Shown: positions 39,768 to 47,933 of the stretch, in pieces
Numbering within the stretch: the first letter of the stretch is position 1
How the letters are laid out: the number at the start of each line of letters is the position of its first letter
NCBI GenBank assembly: GCA_023460315.1
Contig: JAEWQO010000113.1
Coordinates: forward strand, 1 to 64,000
Length of the DNA stretch: 64,000 nt
Source of the DNA: Actinomycetes bacterium
GTDB lineage: Bacteria > Actinomycetota > Coriobacteriia > Coriobacteriales > Eggerthellaceae
Reading direction: 5' to 3'
Position numbers and translations under genes: made by a program
Notes under the pieces: generated by a model
Database searches by the model: none
What the model was told of the DNA's origin: nothing
Seen by the model: only the letters and a program-made list of their open reading frames with translations

Positions 39768-39925
39768 GTCTGATCTTGCGCCGGAGGCGAGCGGGAGCTT
39801 TCTTGCAGCCATTTGGCGACGCTCCGCTTGTCCGGATGAAAACGGGCGGGGGCGGAGTTGGCCAACGCCTGTTTACCCTGTGGAAAGTCCGCTGATTCCA
39901 AGGCGGCAAGAGGAAAAGAGAAAAC

Positions 39926-40816
39926 ATGAGCTCTTGCTCGGAGGGAACCGCATCGGCTGCGCTGTTCGAACTGCACGATGCCGTGGTCATGCGTGCCGGC
40001 AATCCTATCCTTTCCGTCGGATCGTTTTCTTTGCCCGAAGGCGAGCATCTTGCTGTGCTCGGCCCGAACGGATCAGGGAAATCGACCTTCGTCAAGCTGA
40101 TGACGCGAGAGATGCTTCCCCTTCACCGGGATACTCCACCGGTGCTGTTCAAAGGCAAATCCCGCATTGTGCTCTCGGAAATCAAAAAGACTTTGGGAAT
40201 CGTCTCGTCGACCATGCAGGATCAGATTGCCGTTCACCTGCCGGCGCAGGAGGTGGTTGCAGGCGGATTGTTTGGCACGCTTGGCATGCCGCCCGGCGTT
40301 GAGATGAGCGAGGAGGCCCTTGCTCGTGCCTCCGCCGCGCTGGAGTCAGTTGGCATTGCCGGCCTTGCGGAGCGGGATGTCATGACGCTGTCGACGGGGC
40401 AGGCTCGCCGCGTTCTTGTGGCCCGCGCGCTCGTGCACGACCCCGCTGTGCTTGTCTTTGACGAACCCTGCACGGGTCTTGATCCTGAAGGAATGTACTA
40501 CGTTCGCCGCAGCATGCGTGCGCTTGCCCAAGCGGGAAAGACGGTGGTGTTGGTCACCCATTACCCTGAGGACATCATTCCCGAGATAGACCGTCTCGTG
40601 CTCATTCGGCAGGGCGCGGTGCTTGCGGAAGGGAGCAAGGGACAGATGCTGGTCGACGATCGCATGAGCGAACTCTATGGTGTTCCCTTGCATGTTGAGA
40701 GAAGGACGGTCTTTCTGTCACGAGAATCGTCTCAGGCTGAGAATTCTTCGGGGGCGGCAGGGCAAGGCGCTTTGACTGGAACCGACGAGTATTTCTCGCT
40801 TGTGAGCGCCTATTAG
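39926..40816 (+). CDS. Stand-alone ABC transporter ATPase
   Basis: This 296-residue protein has Walker A GPNGSGKST (about residue 48), the Q loop near MQDQIAV, a slightly unusual signature LSTGQ, Walker B VLVFDEP and an H loop VTHYPED. It resembles the ATPases sometimes called ModF/YlmA-like, which lack an adjacent permease, and none is seen here either. Substrate and partner are unknown. It may couple to a permease elsewhere. A tRNA promoter overlaps its 3' end. Confidence 0.85.
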   Translation: MSSCSEGTASAALFELHDAVVMRAGNPILSVGSFSLPEGEHLAVLGPNGSGKSTFVKLMTREMLPLHRDTPPVLFKGKSRIVLSEIKKTLGIVSSTMQDQIAVHLPAQEVVAGGLFGTLGMPPGVEMSEEALARASAALESVGIAGLAERDVMTLSTGQARRVLVARALVHDPAVLVFDEPCTGLDPEGMYYVRRSMRALAQAGKTVVLVTHYPEDIIPEIDRLVLIRQGAVLAEGSKGQMLVDDRMSELYGVPLHVERRTVFLSRESSQAENSSGAAGQGALTGTDEYFSLVSAY

Positions 40817-40828
40817 CTGTTGTATACT
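40800..40828 (+). promoter_or_regulatory. Promoter of tRNA-Ser genes
   Basis: TTGTGA (40800-40805), 17 bp, TATACT (40823-40828). It overlaps the end of the ABC ATPase gene. Confidence 0.65.
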
Positions 40829-40879
40829 ACGTACCTGCTGCGTGCATGCGTCTGCACAGGCATGCAGCGATCGACAAGC

Positions 40880-40971
<92 letters not shown>

Positions 40972-41077
40972 TCAATAATTGTGCTGCCCTCAAGCCATAT
41001 GCGCTGAAAGGGGCAGATGCAGAGCGCAGCGATGCGCGCTTGGCCATCTAGGAAAACCGAGATGGCCTCACCCATGC

Positions 41078-41170
41078 GGAGGGGTGGCAGAGTGGTTGAA
41101 TGCGGCGGTCTCGAAAACCGTTTTGCCCGTAACCCGGGCAACGAGGGTTCGAATCCCTCCTCCTCCGCCA
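41078..41170 (+). tRNA. tRNA-Ser (anticodon CGA)
   Basis: Class II tRNA, acceptor GGAGGGG paired with CTCCTCC, anticodon CGA within TCTCGAAAA, long variable arm and encoded CCA. Probably co-transcribed with the preceding tRNA-Ser. Confidence 0.95.
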
Positions 41171-41430
41171 GTCTAAGCTTGATATTCTTTCACCAGTTTC
41201 AATTGCAAAGCTTCTGACAACGAGGGTTGTTTTCGCTGTTGACCGGGCACTTCGTGCTGCCGTGCTGGGGCATTTTGCTGGCAGGGTTGGAACAAGATGC
41301 CTGCAGCGGCTCTTCGGCAGGGCTCCTGTGGTGAGGGAAGCGTGCCGCAAAGGCTTTTGGGCTGTAGAGCGAGCGATGCATTCGATCGTTCGGCTTGATG
41401 GTCATCGCCCGAACTCTGTTCACGATCTCG

Positions 41431-41459
41431 TTGACATATCCCGCTGTGCAATATATAGT
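41431..41459 (+). promoter_or_regulatory. padR promoter
   Basis: TTGACA (41431-41436), 17 bp, TATAGT (41454-41459): close to the ideal housekeeping promoter. Confidence 0.8.
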
Positions 41460-41461
41460 CG

Positions 41462-41483
41462 AACTGTACAGTTAAACTGTATA
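41462..41483. promoter_or_regulatory. Likely PadR operator
   Basis: The 12-bp palindrome AACTGTACAGTT (41462-41473) is followed by a second AACTGTA (41475-41481), just after the -10. The location fits autorepression. Confidence 0.6.
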
Positions 41484-41514
41484 GCTAAGAATGGTGATGG
41501 GAGAAAAGGACTCG

Positions 41515-41835
41515 ATGGACAGACGCAACAAAGCGCTTCCTCTCACTGAAACGACGTTTTATATCTTGACGGCTCTCGAACAGCCGGGATATGGATATCA
41601 GATCATGCAGACAGTGGAAAGCTTGAGCGAGGGGGCGGTTCGCATAGCCGCTGGCACCATGTATGGCGCGCTTGAGAACCTGCTCAGACAAGGTCTTATT
41701 CAAACTCTTCCCAGCGATGATTCCCGGAGGAAGGTGTACCAGATCACTTCTTATGGGCGGGAAACTCTCGATCAAGATATCAGGCGCATCAAGCAGATGC
41801 TTGCGGTTGCAGAAAGGGCAGGAGATGCCAGATGA
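41515..41835 (+). CDS. PadR-family transcriptional regulator
   Basis: This 106-residue protein has the PadR winged helix: LTETTFYILTALEQPGYGYQIMQ, then IAAGTMYGALENLLRQGLIQ and the wing SRRKVYQITSYG. A short C-terminal helix gives dimerisation (PadR-s2 type). The ATG at 41515 is favoured because GAGAAAAGGA precedes it; ATGs at 41491 and 41497 are alternatives. It overlaps the DUF2812 gene by ATGA, the usual PadR-DUF2812 pair. It probably represses its own strong promoter. Confidence 0.92.
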   Translation: MDRRNKALPLTETTFYILTALEQPGYGYQIMQTVESLSEGAVRIAAGTMYGALENLLRQGLIQTLPSDDSRRKVYQITSYGRETLDQDIRRIKQMLAVAERAGDAR

Positions 41836-42455
41836 GGAAGTTGAGGTTCTTCACCGATTTTGACAAAGAAGAGGCATGGCTGAAAACTATGGCGGAACAA
41901 GGCTGGTTGCTTGTGGGCACCTCGTTTGGCTACGAGTTCGTGCCAGCCGCAGCGCAGGAGCTCACGTATCGCGTCGATTACCGAACGTTCAGAAAAAAGG
42001 GAGATTTTGCCGACTATGTCAGCCTGTTCGAAGATGGCGGCTGGCACCATGTTTCCGGTTCGTTCTGGTCGGGTACCCAGTATTTCGTGCGTCTCCGCCC
42101 CGATGTCGCTGATGACATATTCTCTGACGATGCCAGCAAAGCCGCTCGCTATCGTCGGACCAGCGGCTTATGGTTGACGCTCTTTCTCTGCTATGCCGCT
42201 CTCTTGTTTACCTCCTCTATGAACAATGGGGTGCATGACGTTTCCTTTCTGCATTGGCAGGATCTGTACTACACGCCGGGGTTGTGGGAAAAAACGGGGC
42301 TCGAATTCTGGCGTGCATTTCTTTTTGAAACGCCCTTTGCTCTTGGAAGGGGACTTTCCGGTTCCGTCATGGTGATTGTGACAGGGGTATTTGCCTATCA
42401 GGCGATACGAACGTTTCTTGCAGGGAGACGCGCACGATATGGTTCAGCGCGCTAG
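41832..42455 (+). CDS. DUF2812 membrane protein
   Basis: This 207-residue protein starts with the DUF2812 domain (FFTDFDKEEAWLKTMAEQGWLL to YRVDYRTF). It then has two membrane segments at about 112-128 and 174-195. The family is typically encoded next to PadR regulators and its function is unknown. Translation is coupled with padR by a 4-bp overlap. Confidence 0.9.
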   Translation: MRKLRFFTDFDKEEAWLKTMAEQGWLLVGTSFGYEFVPAAAQELTYRVDYRTFRKKGDFADYVSLFEDGGWHHVSGSFWSGTQYFVRLRPDVADDIFSDDASKAARYRRTSGLWLTLFLCYAALLFTSSMNNGVHDVSFLHWQDLYYTPGLWEKTGLEFWRAFLFETPFALGRGLSGSVMVIVTGVFAYQAIRTFLAGRRARYGSAR

Positions 42456-42893
42456 AATGACGACAGACAGGGGCGGACGATGGTCTGCGGGAGAACTAAC
42501 TGTCGCTATTGCCGCACCTTCTCCTTGTTCTGAACCGTGGGCGGCATCGGACGACAAGACGCGCGACGGGCCGAGTCTTTTGCCAGGAACGAGCTGCCCG
42601 CCCAGAGAGGGCTATCCGCCAGGGACGGGCTATCCTGCCAGGAGAGGGCTGTCCGTCGCATGAAGGGACTTGTTGGGCTGCGGGAGAATCCGCGTTGTCA
42701 CTTGGGATTCGTGACGTTTCTGATCTTGTTGGCCTTTTTGAAGCCAGCGAGGGCTTAGTTTTGAAGATACGCCGAATACCGCGTTCATCAGATGCCCGAT
42801 TCGTGCCGAAGCTCTAAACTGGTCGGCGACGATAAATGCAACAGGGCGTGTGTAGTGCCGCCCGCGTGAATAGAGCCGCGTGAAAGGATTACC
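42456..42893. other. Intergenic stretch with short repeats
   Basis: No convincing gene. Three degenerate 18-19 bp repeats of GGGCTATCC (42609, 42627, 42646) are present. A 32-codon frame at 42661-42759 is too weak to call. Confidence 0.6.
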
Positions 42894-43595
42894 ATGTCTG
42901 ATCGTATTGTGGAAAGTTCGGATGTCGAGGTTCCGGAGATTCCCGAAATCCTTGAGAAGGTGTTGCTGTTCTCTCTTGATGAGGCAAAAGAGAAGATGCA
43001 GCAGGGTGCTGAGGTTATTCCTTTCACCGCTTTGGCCGTTAAGGAGAATCTGTTTATCGAGAGCCATCCTGGAGAAACCGCCGAAGAGTGCTTCAATTTC
43101 GCCCGCCACACGGTTCAAAACGCCCGTGGCGCTGAAGCCTATGCGCTTTGCTACGACGGTTACGTTGAAGTCGACGAGGGAACAAGAGATGCCCTCATTG
43201 CCGAAGGAGGAATTCCCGGCGAGGGCAGCGGATTTGCCGTTGGATATCTCTACGAGGTAGGCGATAACGATTCGGTTGTGTTTGAAGCGGAGCCCGCCTT
43301 TATCGGGGACGCGCCAAACTTCATGGCCGACCTCAAGGAGGCGGCCCGCTACGATGACGACGAGATCGAGGAGCGCTATCTCGCGGACGAGGCCGAGGAA
43401 GACGTCGAGGACGAAGACGGGGAAGCTGCGAAGGCTGCCGGAGTCAACGGCGCTGAAGCAGATGACGTGGATGCCGCCGGTGCTGACGCCACCGCTGTCT
43501 CCGTTGCCGCCACCGATGTCGACGCCGTTGCCGCCACTGGCACCGATGCTGCTGGTACCGACGCTGCTGGTACCGCTGCGGCCGCGGAGGAATAA
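42894..43595 (+). CDS. Acidic protein of unknown function
   Basis: I do not recognise this 233-residue protein. Residues 20-155 look folded (AKEKMQQGAEVIPFTALAVK; HTVQNARGAEAYALCYDGYV). The rest is an extremely acidic stretch and then Ala/Asp/Gly/Thr repeats such as GTDAAGTDAAGTAAAAEE. No signal or membrane segment is seen. The start follows GAAAGGATTACC. It is monocistronic, with a hairpin-like element at 43632-43668 beyond it. Confidence 0.7.
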   Translation: MSDRIVESSDVEVPEIPEILEKVLLFSLDEAKEKMQQGAEVIPFTALAVKENLFIESHPGETAEECFNFARHTVQNARGAEAYALCYDGYVEVDEGTRDALIAEGGIPGEGSGFAVGYLYEVGDNDSVVFEAEPAFIGDAPNFMADLKEAARYDDDEIEERYLADEAEEDVEDEDGEAAKAAGVNGAEADDVDAAGADATAVSVAATDVDAVAATGTDAAGTDAAGTAAAAEE

Positions 43596-43865
43596 GGCTC
43601 TGTCTCCGGCAGCGCCCACGAGAGCTGAAATCTTCCCTGACGGCGAACGAAATCCGCCATCAGAGGAAGTGTCGGCAGATTCATGAGGGTGGCTTTGCAG
43701 CCCGGGCAAGGGTCCGGGGAAATGCTCCGTGGCATACATGAAGCCTGTAAGCACGTGTCTTTGACGGACACGGGAACAACCGATCATCCCTTGCCTTGCC
43801 CTTTGCTTCTGCTTTGGCTTCTGCTTGGTGACCAGCAGGTGAGCGTTTTCTGAGCAGGTGACTTT

Positions 43866-43895
43866 CGACCGATGTTTCACGTGAAACATCGGTCG
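43866..43895. promoter_or_regulatory. parS: parS site 15 in a 30-bp perfect palindrome
   Basis: Core at 43873-43888, arms to 43866 and 43895. It is the only site on the right side of dnaN, 19.4 kb from site 14. Confidence 0.95.
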
Positions 43896-43919
43896 TTTCA
43901 TAGAGGGTGCCTGTTCCTT

Positions 43920-44135
43920 TTGCCTCCCTCGTTCTCCCATCCTTCCCACCTCTCCCGTCCCTCCGCCCCCTCCCTCCCTCCCTCCCTTCATCCATCCCTC
44001 TCGTCCTCCCACTTCCTTATTACGGTAACTCAGCCCGAATCGGGTATAGCAAGGGGTTTTGCGGCCTCCCATCTCCTCGTCCTCCCACTCCTCCTCCCAT
44101 CTCTCCATCCTCTCCCATCCTCCCTCGTTCTCCTT
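43920..44135. repeat. Polypyrimidine tract with minus-strand G4 motif
   Basis: Nearly all plus-strand bases are C or T. Four consecutive CCCT units after CCCCC (43966-43986) give GGGAGGGAGGGAGGG on the minus strand, a perfect G-quadruplex motif. Confidence 0.85.
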
Positions 44136-44486
44136 GCTGTGCTGCTCGTGGTGTGGTTGGTCCTTTGTGCAGCCGAACGTCCGCAGGGGCGGTTTTGGTG
44201 AGAGGCGACTGCACCCATCTGAATGCAGGAAGGTTTCGAGGCCTCCCATCGCACGCGCCGGAATTCTGCTAGGACTGCGCAAACAACGTGTGTGAATACT
44301 GCTGGGCCATTGCGGGAAATGCATTGAGTTGCGAGAAGGTTATGGCAGATTCCGGTTATCGTTTTGCCAAAACGCCATGGTATGATGCGAGTACAAGCTG
44401 CTTAGCGATAACGAATGGGAGCAGGTTGCATGGAGCGGGCGAGTGTGGCGAAACCGTGGGCACCTTGTTGAGCCAGCAGTATCACC

Positions 44487-44515
44487 TTGTTTTCGACAAA
44501 GTGTTTTGCTAAGAT
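44487..44515 (+). promoter_or_regulatory. Putative rpsF operon promoter
   Basis: TTGTTT (44487-44492), 17 bp, TAAGAT (44510-44515), about 77 bp before the rpsF start. Confidence 0.45.
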
Positions 44516-44591
44516 AATCCGGTTATTTTCCTGTCCCGGGTTATACGCCTTCACCAGCCCCGGGGCCGTAAAGTCCAAAGGAGGTGAGCTG

Positions 44592-44885
44592 ATGAAGGCT
44601 TATGAATTGCTGTTTTTTGTTTCCCCAACGATCGATGGCGACGCACGCGCCGCTGTGATGAAACGTATAGATACCGTCGTTGCCGATGCCAAGGGCACGG
44701 TGGACAATATCGAAGAATGGGGCAAACGCAAACTCGCTTACGAAATCAACGGTCTAACCGACGGTGACTACATTCTCATCGATTTTCATGCGGATCCTGC
44801 AAACGTTGCCGAGCTTGATCGTGTTCTGCGCATCACCGATGCCGTGGAGCGTCACATGATTGTCAAGCGTACGGATCGCGACTAG
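44592..44885 (+). CDS. rpsF: 30S ribosomal protein bS6
   Basis: This 97-residue protein begins MKAYELLFFVSPTIDGDAR and carries WGKRKLAYEINGLTDGDYI, both typical of bS6. It pairs with bS18 on the platform of the 30S subunit, and both genes are in this operon with ssb between. The ATG at 44592 follows an ideal AAAGGAGGTGA; the frame upstream to 44487 is not used. Confidence 0.96.
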   Translation: MKAYELLFFVSPTIDGDARAAVMKRIDTVVADAKGTVDNIEEWGKRKLAYEINGLTDGDYILIDFHADPANVAELDRVLRITDAVERHMIVKRTDRD

Positions 44886-44943
44886 GCATCACGCACCCGG
44901 GGGCGCGGGGAAGTGGCGCCCAGCATGGAAAGAGGTAGAAGAC

Positions 44944-45390
44944 ATGAGCATTAACCGAGTTATTATCAGTGGAAACCTGACACGTGATCCTGAGTTGCGC
45001 TCGACGGCGGGCGGTTTGCCGGTGCTTGGGTTTGGCGTGGCGGTCAACGACCGTCGCAAGAACCAGCAGACCGGCGAATGGGAAGATTATCCGAACTTCA
45101 TCGATTGCACGATGTTCGGAACCCGCGCCGAGAGCCTTTCCCGTTACCTGGCAAAGGGCACAAAGGTGTCCATCGAAGGCAAACTCCGCTGGAGCCAATG
45201 GGAACGCGACGGCCAGAAGCGCAGCAAGATCGAAGTGATCGTGGATGAGCTGGAGTTCATGTCGAGCCGCAACGATTCGTCATCCCATGGCGGTCATACG
45301 GGCGGCTATTCCACTCCGCGCCAAGCTCCTGCAGCGGCGCCGGTGGTCGATGCCTCTTCATCGGTCTATGACGAAGACATCCCGTTCTAA
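44944..45390 (+). CDS. ssb: Single-stranded DNA-binding protein
   Basis: The 148-residue product has an OB fold (MSINRVIISGNLTRDPELR to IEVIVDELEFMSS), a Gly/Ser/Pro linker and the acidic tip DEDIPF that recruits replication and repair enzymes. The start follows AAAGAGGTAG. It lies between rpsF and rpsR, the common arrangement. Confidence 0.97.
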   Translation: MSINRVIISGNLTRDPELRSTAGGLPVLGFGVAVNDRRKNQQTGEWEDYPNFIDCTMFGTRAESLSRYLAKGTKVSIEGKLRWSQWERDGQKRSKIEVIVDELEFMSSRNDSSSHGGHTGGYSTPRQAPAAAPVVDASSSVYDEDIPF

Positions 45391-45413
45391 GCGAAATGAA
45401 AGAGGTTTATAAA

Positions 45414-45674
45414 ATGTCCGATTACGCGAAGCAGCCGCGTCGCAAGTACTGCCAATTCTGCAAAGAAGACACGCAGTACATCGACTACAAAGACACGCAA
45501 ATGCTGCGTAAATACGTTACCGATCGCGGTAAGATCAAGCCGCGCCGGGTGACGGGTGCCTGCACCCAGCACCAGCGCGACGTCGCCAACGCTATCAAGC
45601 GGGCCCGTGAGATGGCTTTGATGCCTTACGCGGTTCCTGCCGTCAGCGGTCGCGGCGATCGCCGCAGCCGTTAG
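45414..45674 (+). CDS. rpsR: 30S ribosomal protein bS18
   Basis: This 86-residue basic protein has the bS18 signature (YIDYKDTQMLRKYVTDRGKI, then RRVTGACTQHQRDVANAIKRAR). An N-terminal CxxC (YCQFC) marks it as the zinc-binding form. The ATG at 45414 is preferred over 45396 because GAAAGAGG precedes it and the protein normally starts there. Confidence 0.97.
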   Translation: MSDYAKQPRRKYCQFCKEDTQYIDYKDTQMLRKYVTDRGKIKPRRVTGACTQHQRDVANAIKRAREMALMPYAVPAVSGRGDRRSR

Positions 45675-45689
45675 GCGCAAGGAGGTACC

Positions 45690-46262
45690 ATGAAAGTCAT
45701 CCTGCTCCAAGAAGTGAAGGGCAAAGGCGGAGAAGGCGATGTCGTTGACGTCGCCCGCGGCTTTGCTAACAATTATCTGATTCCTCGCAACATCGCCGTT
45801 CTCGCGACGAAGGGCAATCTCAAGCAGCTCGAGCAGCGCAAGCACAACATCGCCAAGCGCGAGGAGACTCGTCTTGCCGATGCGAACAAGCTGAAGGAAA
45901 CGCTTGAGGGAACCGTCGTCAAAGTGGACGCCAAGATTGGCGAAGAAGGCCAGCTGTTCGGGTCTATCACGTCAGCGATGATCGTTGACGCCATCAAGGC
46001 GGCCATCGATCTTGACATCGATAGGCGGAGTGTTGAGCTTGGCCATGCCATCAAGACGGCAGGCATCCACGAAGTGGACATCTCTCTGTACCGGGGGATT
46101 AGAACCTCGGTCAAGCTGGTCGTCGGCGACATGCCGGTTGAGGAGGCTGTCGAAGAGGTTTCGGTCGACGTTTCCGCCGAGGCTGTGTCCGAGGATGGGT
46201 CTGAAGTTCTGGTCGTCGAGACCGAAGAGCTGTCGGCGAAAGCCGAGGCACCTGCCGAATAG
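45690..46262 (+). CDS. rplI: 50S ribosomal protein bL9
   Basis: The first 148 residues are an ordinary bL9: MKVILLQEVKGKGGEGDVV, the long connecting helix and the C-terminal RNA-binding part. A further 42 residues form an acidic tail rich in Glu, Val and Ser, which most bL9 lack. A CAAGGAGGT site precedes the start. Two hairpins follow the stop. Confidence 0.96.
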   Translation: MKVILLQEVKGKGGEGDVVDVARGFANNYLIPRNIAVLATKGNLKQLEQRKHNIAKREETRLADANKLKETLEGTVVKVDAKIGEEGQLFGSITSAMIVDAIKAAIDLDIDRRSVELGHAIKTAGIHEVDISLYRGIRTSVKLVVGDMPVEEAVEEVSVDVSAEAVSEDGSEVLVVETEELSAKAEAPAE

Positions 46263-46282
46263 CACGGCAATCGGCAAAAGAG

Positions 46283-46309
46283 CTTTCCACTGCATCTTAT
46301 TGTGGAAAG
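46283..46309 (+). terminator. First hairpin after rplI
   Basis: An 8-bp stem CTTTCCAC/GTGGAAAG (46283-46290 with 46302-46309). It lacks a T run. Confidence 0.4.
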
Positions 46310-46314
46310 TGGGG

Positions 46315-46356
46315 AAAATTCCCTTCGCCCTGATGATGGGGCGGAGGGAATTTTTT
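46315..46356 (+). terminator. Rho-independent terminator of rpsF-rplI operon
   Basis: A 16-bp stem with one G-T pair (46315-46330 with 46339-46354) ends in a TTTTTT run. Confidence 0.92.
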
Positions 46357-46469
46357 GTTTCGGTGGAGAACAGGGGGAGGGGAAAACACTCAAAATAAAT
46401 GCGTGAACTGCGGTTATAAGTACGCTACTATGGGTTTCTACCATGATTGCGAGGAAGGGTTCCAAAAGC

Positions 46470-47894
46470 ATGCCAACAGCGAGTCAACCAGCCTATAACT
46501 CGAAAGATTTCTCTGCCGGATCGAGAGAGCAGGCTTCCTCGAGGACCAAGCAGCAGCCTCAGAACATTGAGGCGGAGAAATCTGTCTTGGCTGCATGCAT
46601 ACTCAACCAGGAAGCGGTTGAGGAACTCATGCTCAAGCTCCGTCCGGAAAACTTTTATCGCCCGGCGCATCGCATCATCTTTGAGGCTATCTGCGATCTC
46701 AACGCGAGGCGTATTCCTGTCGATCAGATATCGCTGGCTGACACGCTGAATGCTACCGGGCAACTTGAGGCGGTGGGCGGAAAGTCGTATCTCATCGAGC
46801 TTGCCGACAACACGTTTGCCCTGACAAATTGGCAGAATCATGCGGACATCGTGAAGAGGACGTCCATCCTTCGAGAGCTGATCTATGCATCCGCGTCCAT
46901 CACCGCTCTTGCCTATGACGCTCCCGACAATTTGGACGAAGTGGTCGAAGAAGCTGAAAAAACTCTGTTTGGGGTAACTGAGAAGCGCGTGTCGTCGACG
47001 TTTGCCAAGATGGACACCTTGCTTACCGAAGCGTTCGAGGAGATAACCAAGCTCGCCGAGCAGAAAAATCATATGGCCGGCGTGCCGACGGGATTCAAAG
47101 ACGCCGATGACCTGTTCCATGGCTTTCGCGGAGGCGATCTGGTCATTCTGGCTGCTCGACCCGGTGTTGGCAAGACGTCGTTTGCGCTCAACATGGCGGT
47201 CAACGCGGCAAAGTCAGGCGCGGCCGTCGCGTTCTTCTCTTTGGAAATGAGTGCCGGCCAGCTGGTCCAGCGCATCCTTTGCGCGGAAGCCCGGGTGAGC
47301 CTTTCGAAGATTCGAGCGGGATTCATCTCCGAAGGCGACTGGGGAGCCATCGCCGATGCGTCGAACACCCTTTCGAAGCTCGACCTCTACATAGACGATT
47401 CCCCGGGACTCTCCATTCTTGAGGCGCGGGCAAAAGCGCGCCGCGAGTTGCGTCGAGCTGAAGGCAAAGGGCTCATCATCGTTGACTATTTGCAGCTCAT
47501 GCAGCCCCCGCAAACGCGCCGCGACGGCAATCGAGCCGTTGAGGTCGGTGAGATATCGCGCGGTCTCAAGGTTCTCGCGAAAGAGATGAACATGCCCGTC
47601 ATAGCCCTTTCTCAGCTATCGCGCGCCGTTGAAATGCGTGGCAAGAAGCGCCCGATGCTTTCTGACTTGCGTGAGTCTGGCTCTATCGAGCAGGATGCTG
47701 ACATCGTCATGTTCATCGATCGGAGCATGGACGAGGTGGAGGCGGAAAGCGACGACCGTCCCGATCTGGGGGCGGCAGAGCTCATCGTCGCCAAACACCG
47801 CAACGGGCCGACGCGCGACATTCCCCTGGCATTCAACCCCGAATACACTCGCTTCATGGATTTCATCGACGATTCGCGCGCGGGAGGCTTTTAG
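46470..47894 (+). CDS. dnaB: Replicative DNA helicase DnaB
   Basis: This 474-residue hexameric helicase unwinds the fork. The N-terminal collar domain (PQNIEAEKSVLAACILNQEAV) and RecA-type motor (Walker A ARPGVGKTSF, Walker B LIIVDYLQLM, SQLSRAVEMR, arginine-finger region SGSIEQDAD) are intact. There is no intein. ATG 46470 has AGGAAGGG upstream; ATG 46443 has none. It follows a terminator, so it has its own promoter. Confidence 0.96.
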   Translation: MPTASQPAYNSKDFSAGSREQASSRTKQQPQNIEAEKSVLAACILNQEAVEELMLKLRPENFYRPAHRIIFEAICDLNARRIPVDQISLADTLNATGQLEAVGGKSYLIELADNTFALTNWQNHADIVKRTSILRELIYASASITALAYDAPDNLDEVVEEAEKTLFGVTEKRVSSTFAKMDTLLTEAFEEITKLAEQKNHMAGVPTGFKDADDLFHGFRGGDLVILAARPGVGKTSFALNMAVNAAKSGAAVAFFSLEMSAGQLVQRILCAEARVSLSKIRAGFISEGDWGAIADASNTLSKLDLYIDDSPGLSILEARAKARRELRRAEGKGLIIVDYLQLMQPPQTRRDGNRAVEVGEISRGLKVLAKEMNMPVIALSQLSRAVEMRGKKRPMLSDLRESGSIEQDADIVMFIDRSMDEVEAESDDRPDLGAAELIVAKHRNGPTRDIPLAFNPEYTRFMDFIDDSRAGGF

Positions 47895-47933
47895 ACCATC
47901 GTCTTGAAGGGGGGTTCGCGTTACACTGTGCCC

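Larger units (their letters stand above)
41171..41514. other. Intergenic stretch before padR
   Basis: No gene is seen. A small stem with T tail (41217-41234, ACAAC-GAGG-GTTGT-TTT) may end the tRNA transcript. The padR promoter and operator lie at 41431-41483. Confidence 0.6.
43596..44591. other. 1-kb gene-free stretch with parS and polypyrimidine tract
   Basis: No gene is supported; frames here are Ser/Pro/Leu or Gly/Arg/Glu low-complexity shadows. It holds a parS palindrome at 43866-43895, a polypyrimidine tract from about 43920 to 44135 and a probable promoter for the rpsF operon at 44487-44515. Confidence 0.7.

Noticed and set aside
42661..42759. 32-codon frame with a hydrophobic stretch
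   Set aside because: GAGAGGG lies upstream, but length and composition are not enough to claim a gene.
42630..44324. 564-codon minus-strand frame
   Set aside because: Covers the gene at 42894 and the polypyrimidine tract; Gly/Glu/Arg low complexity typical of a shadow.
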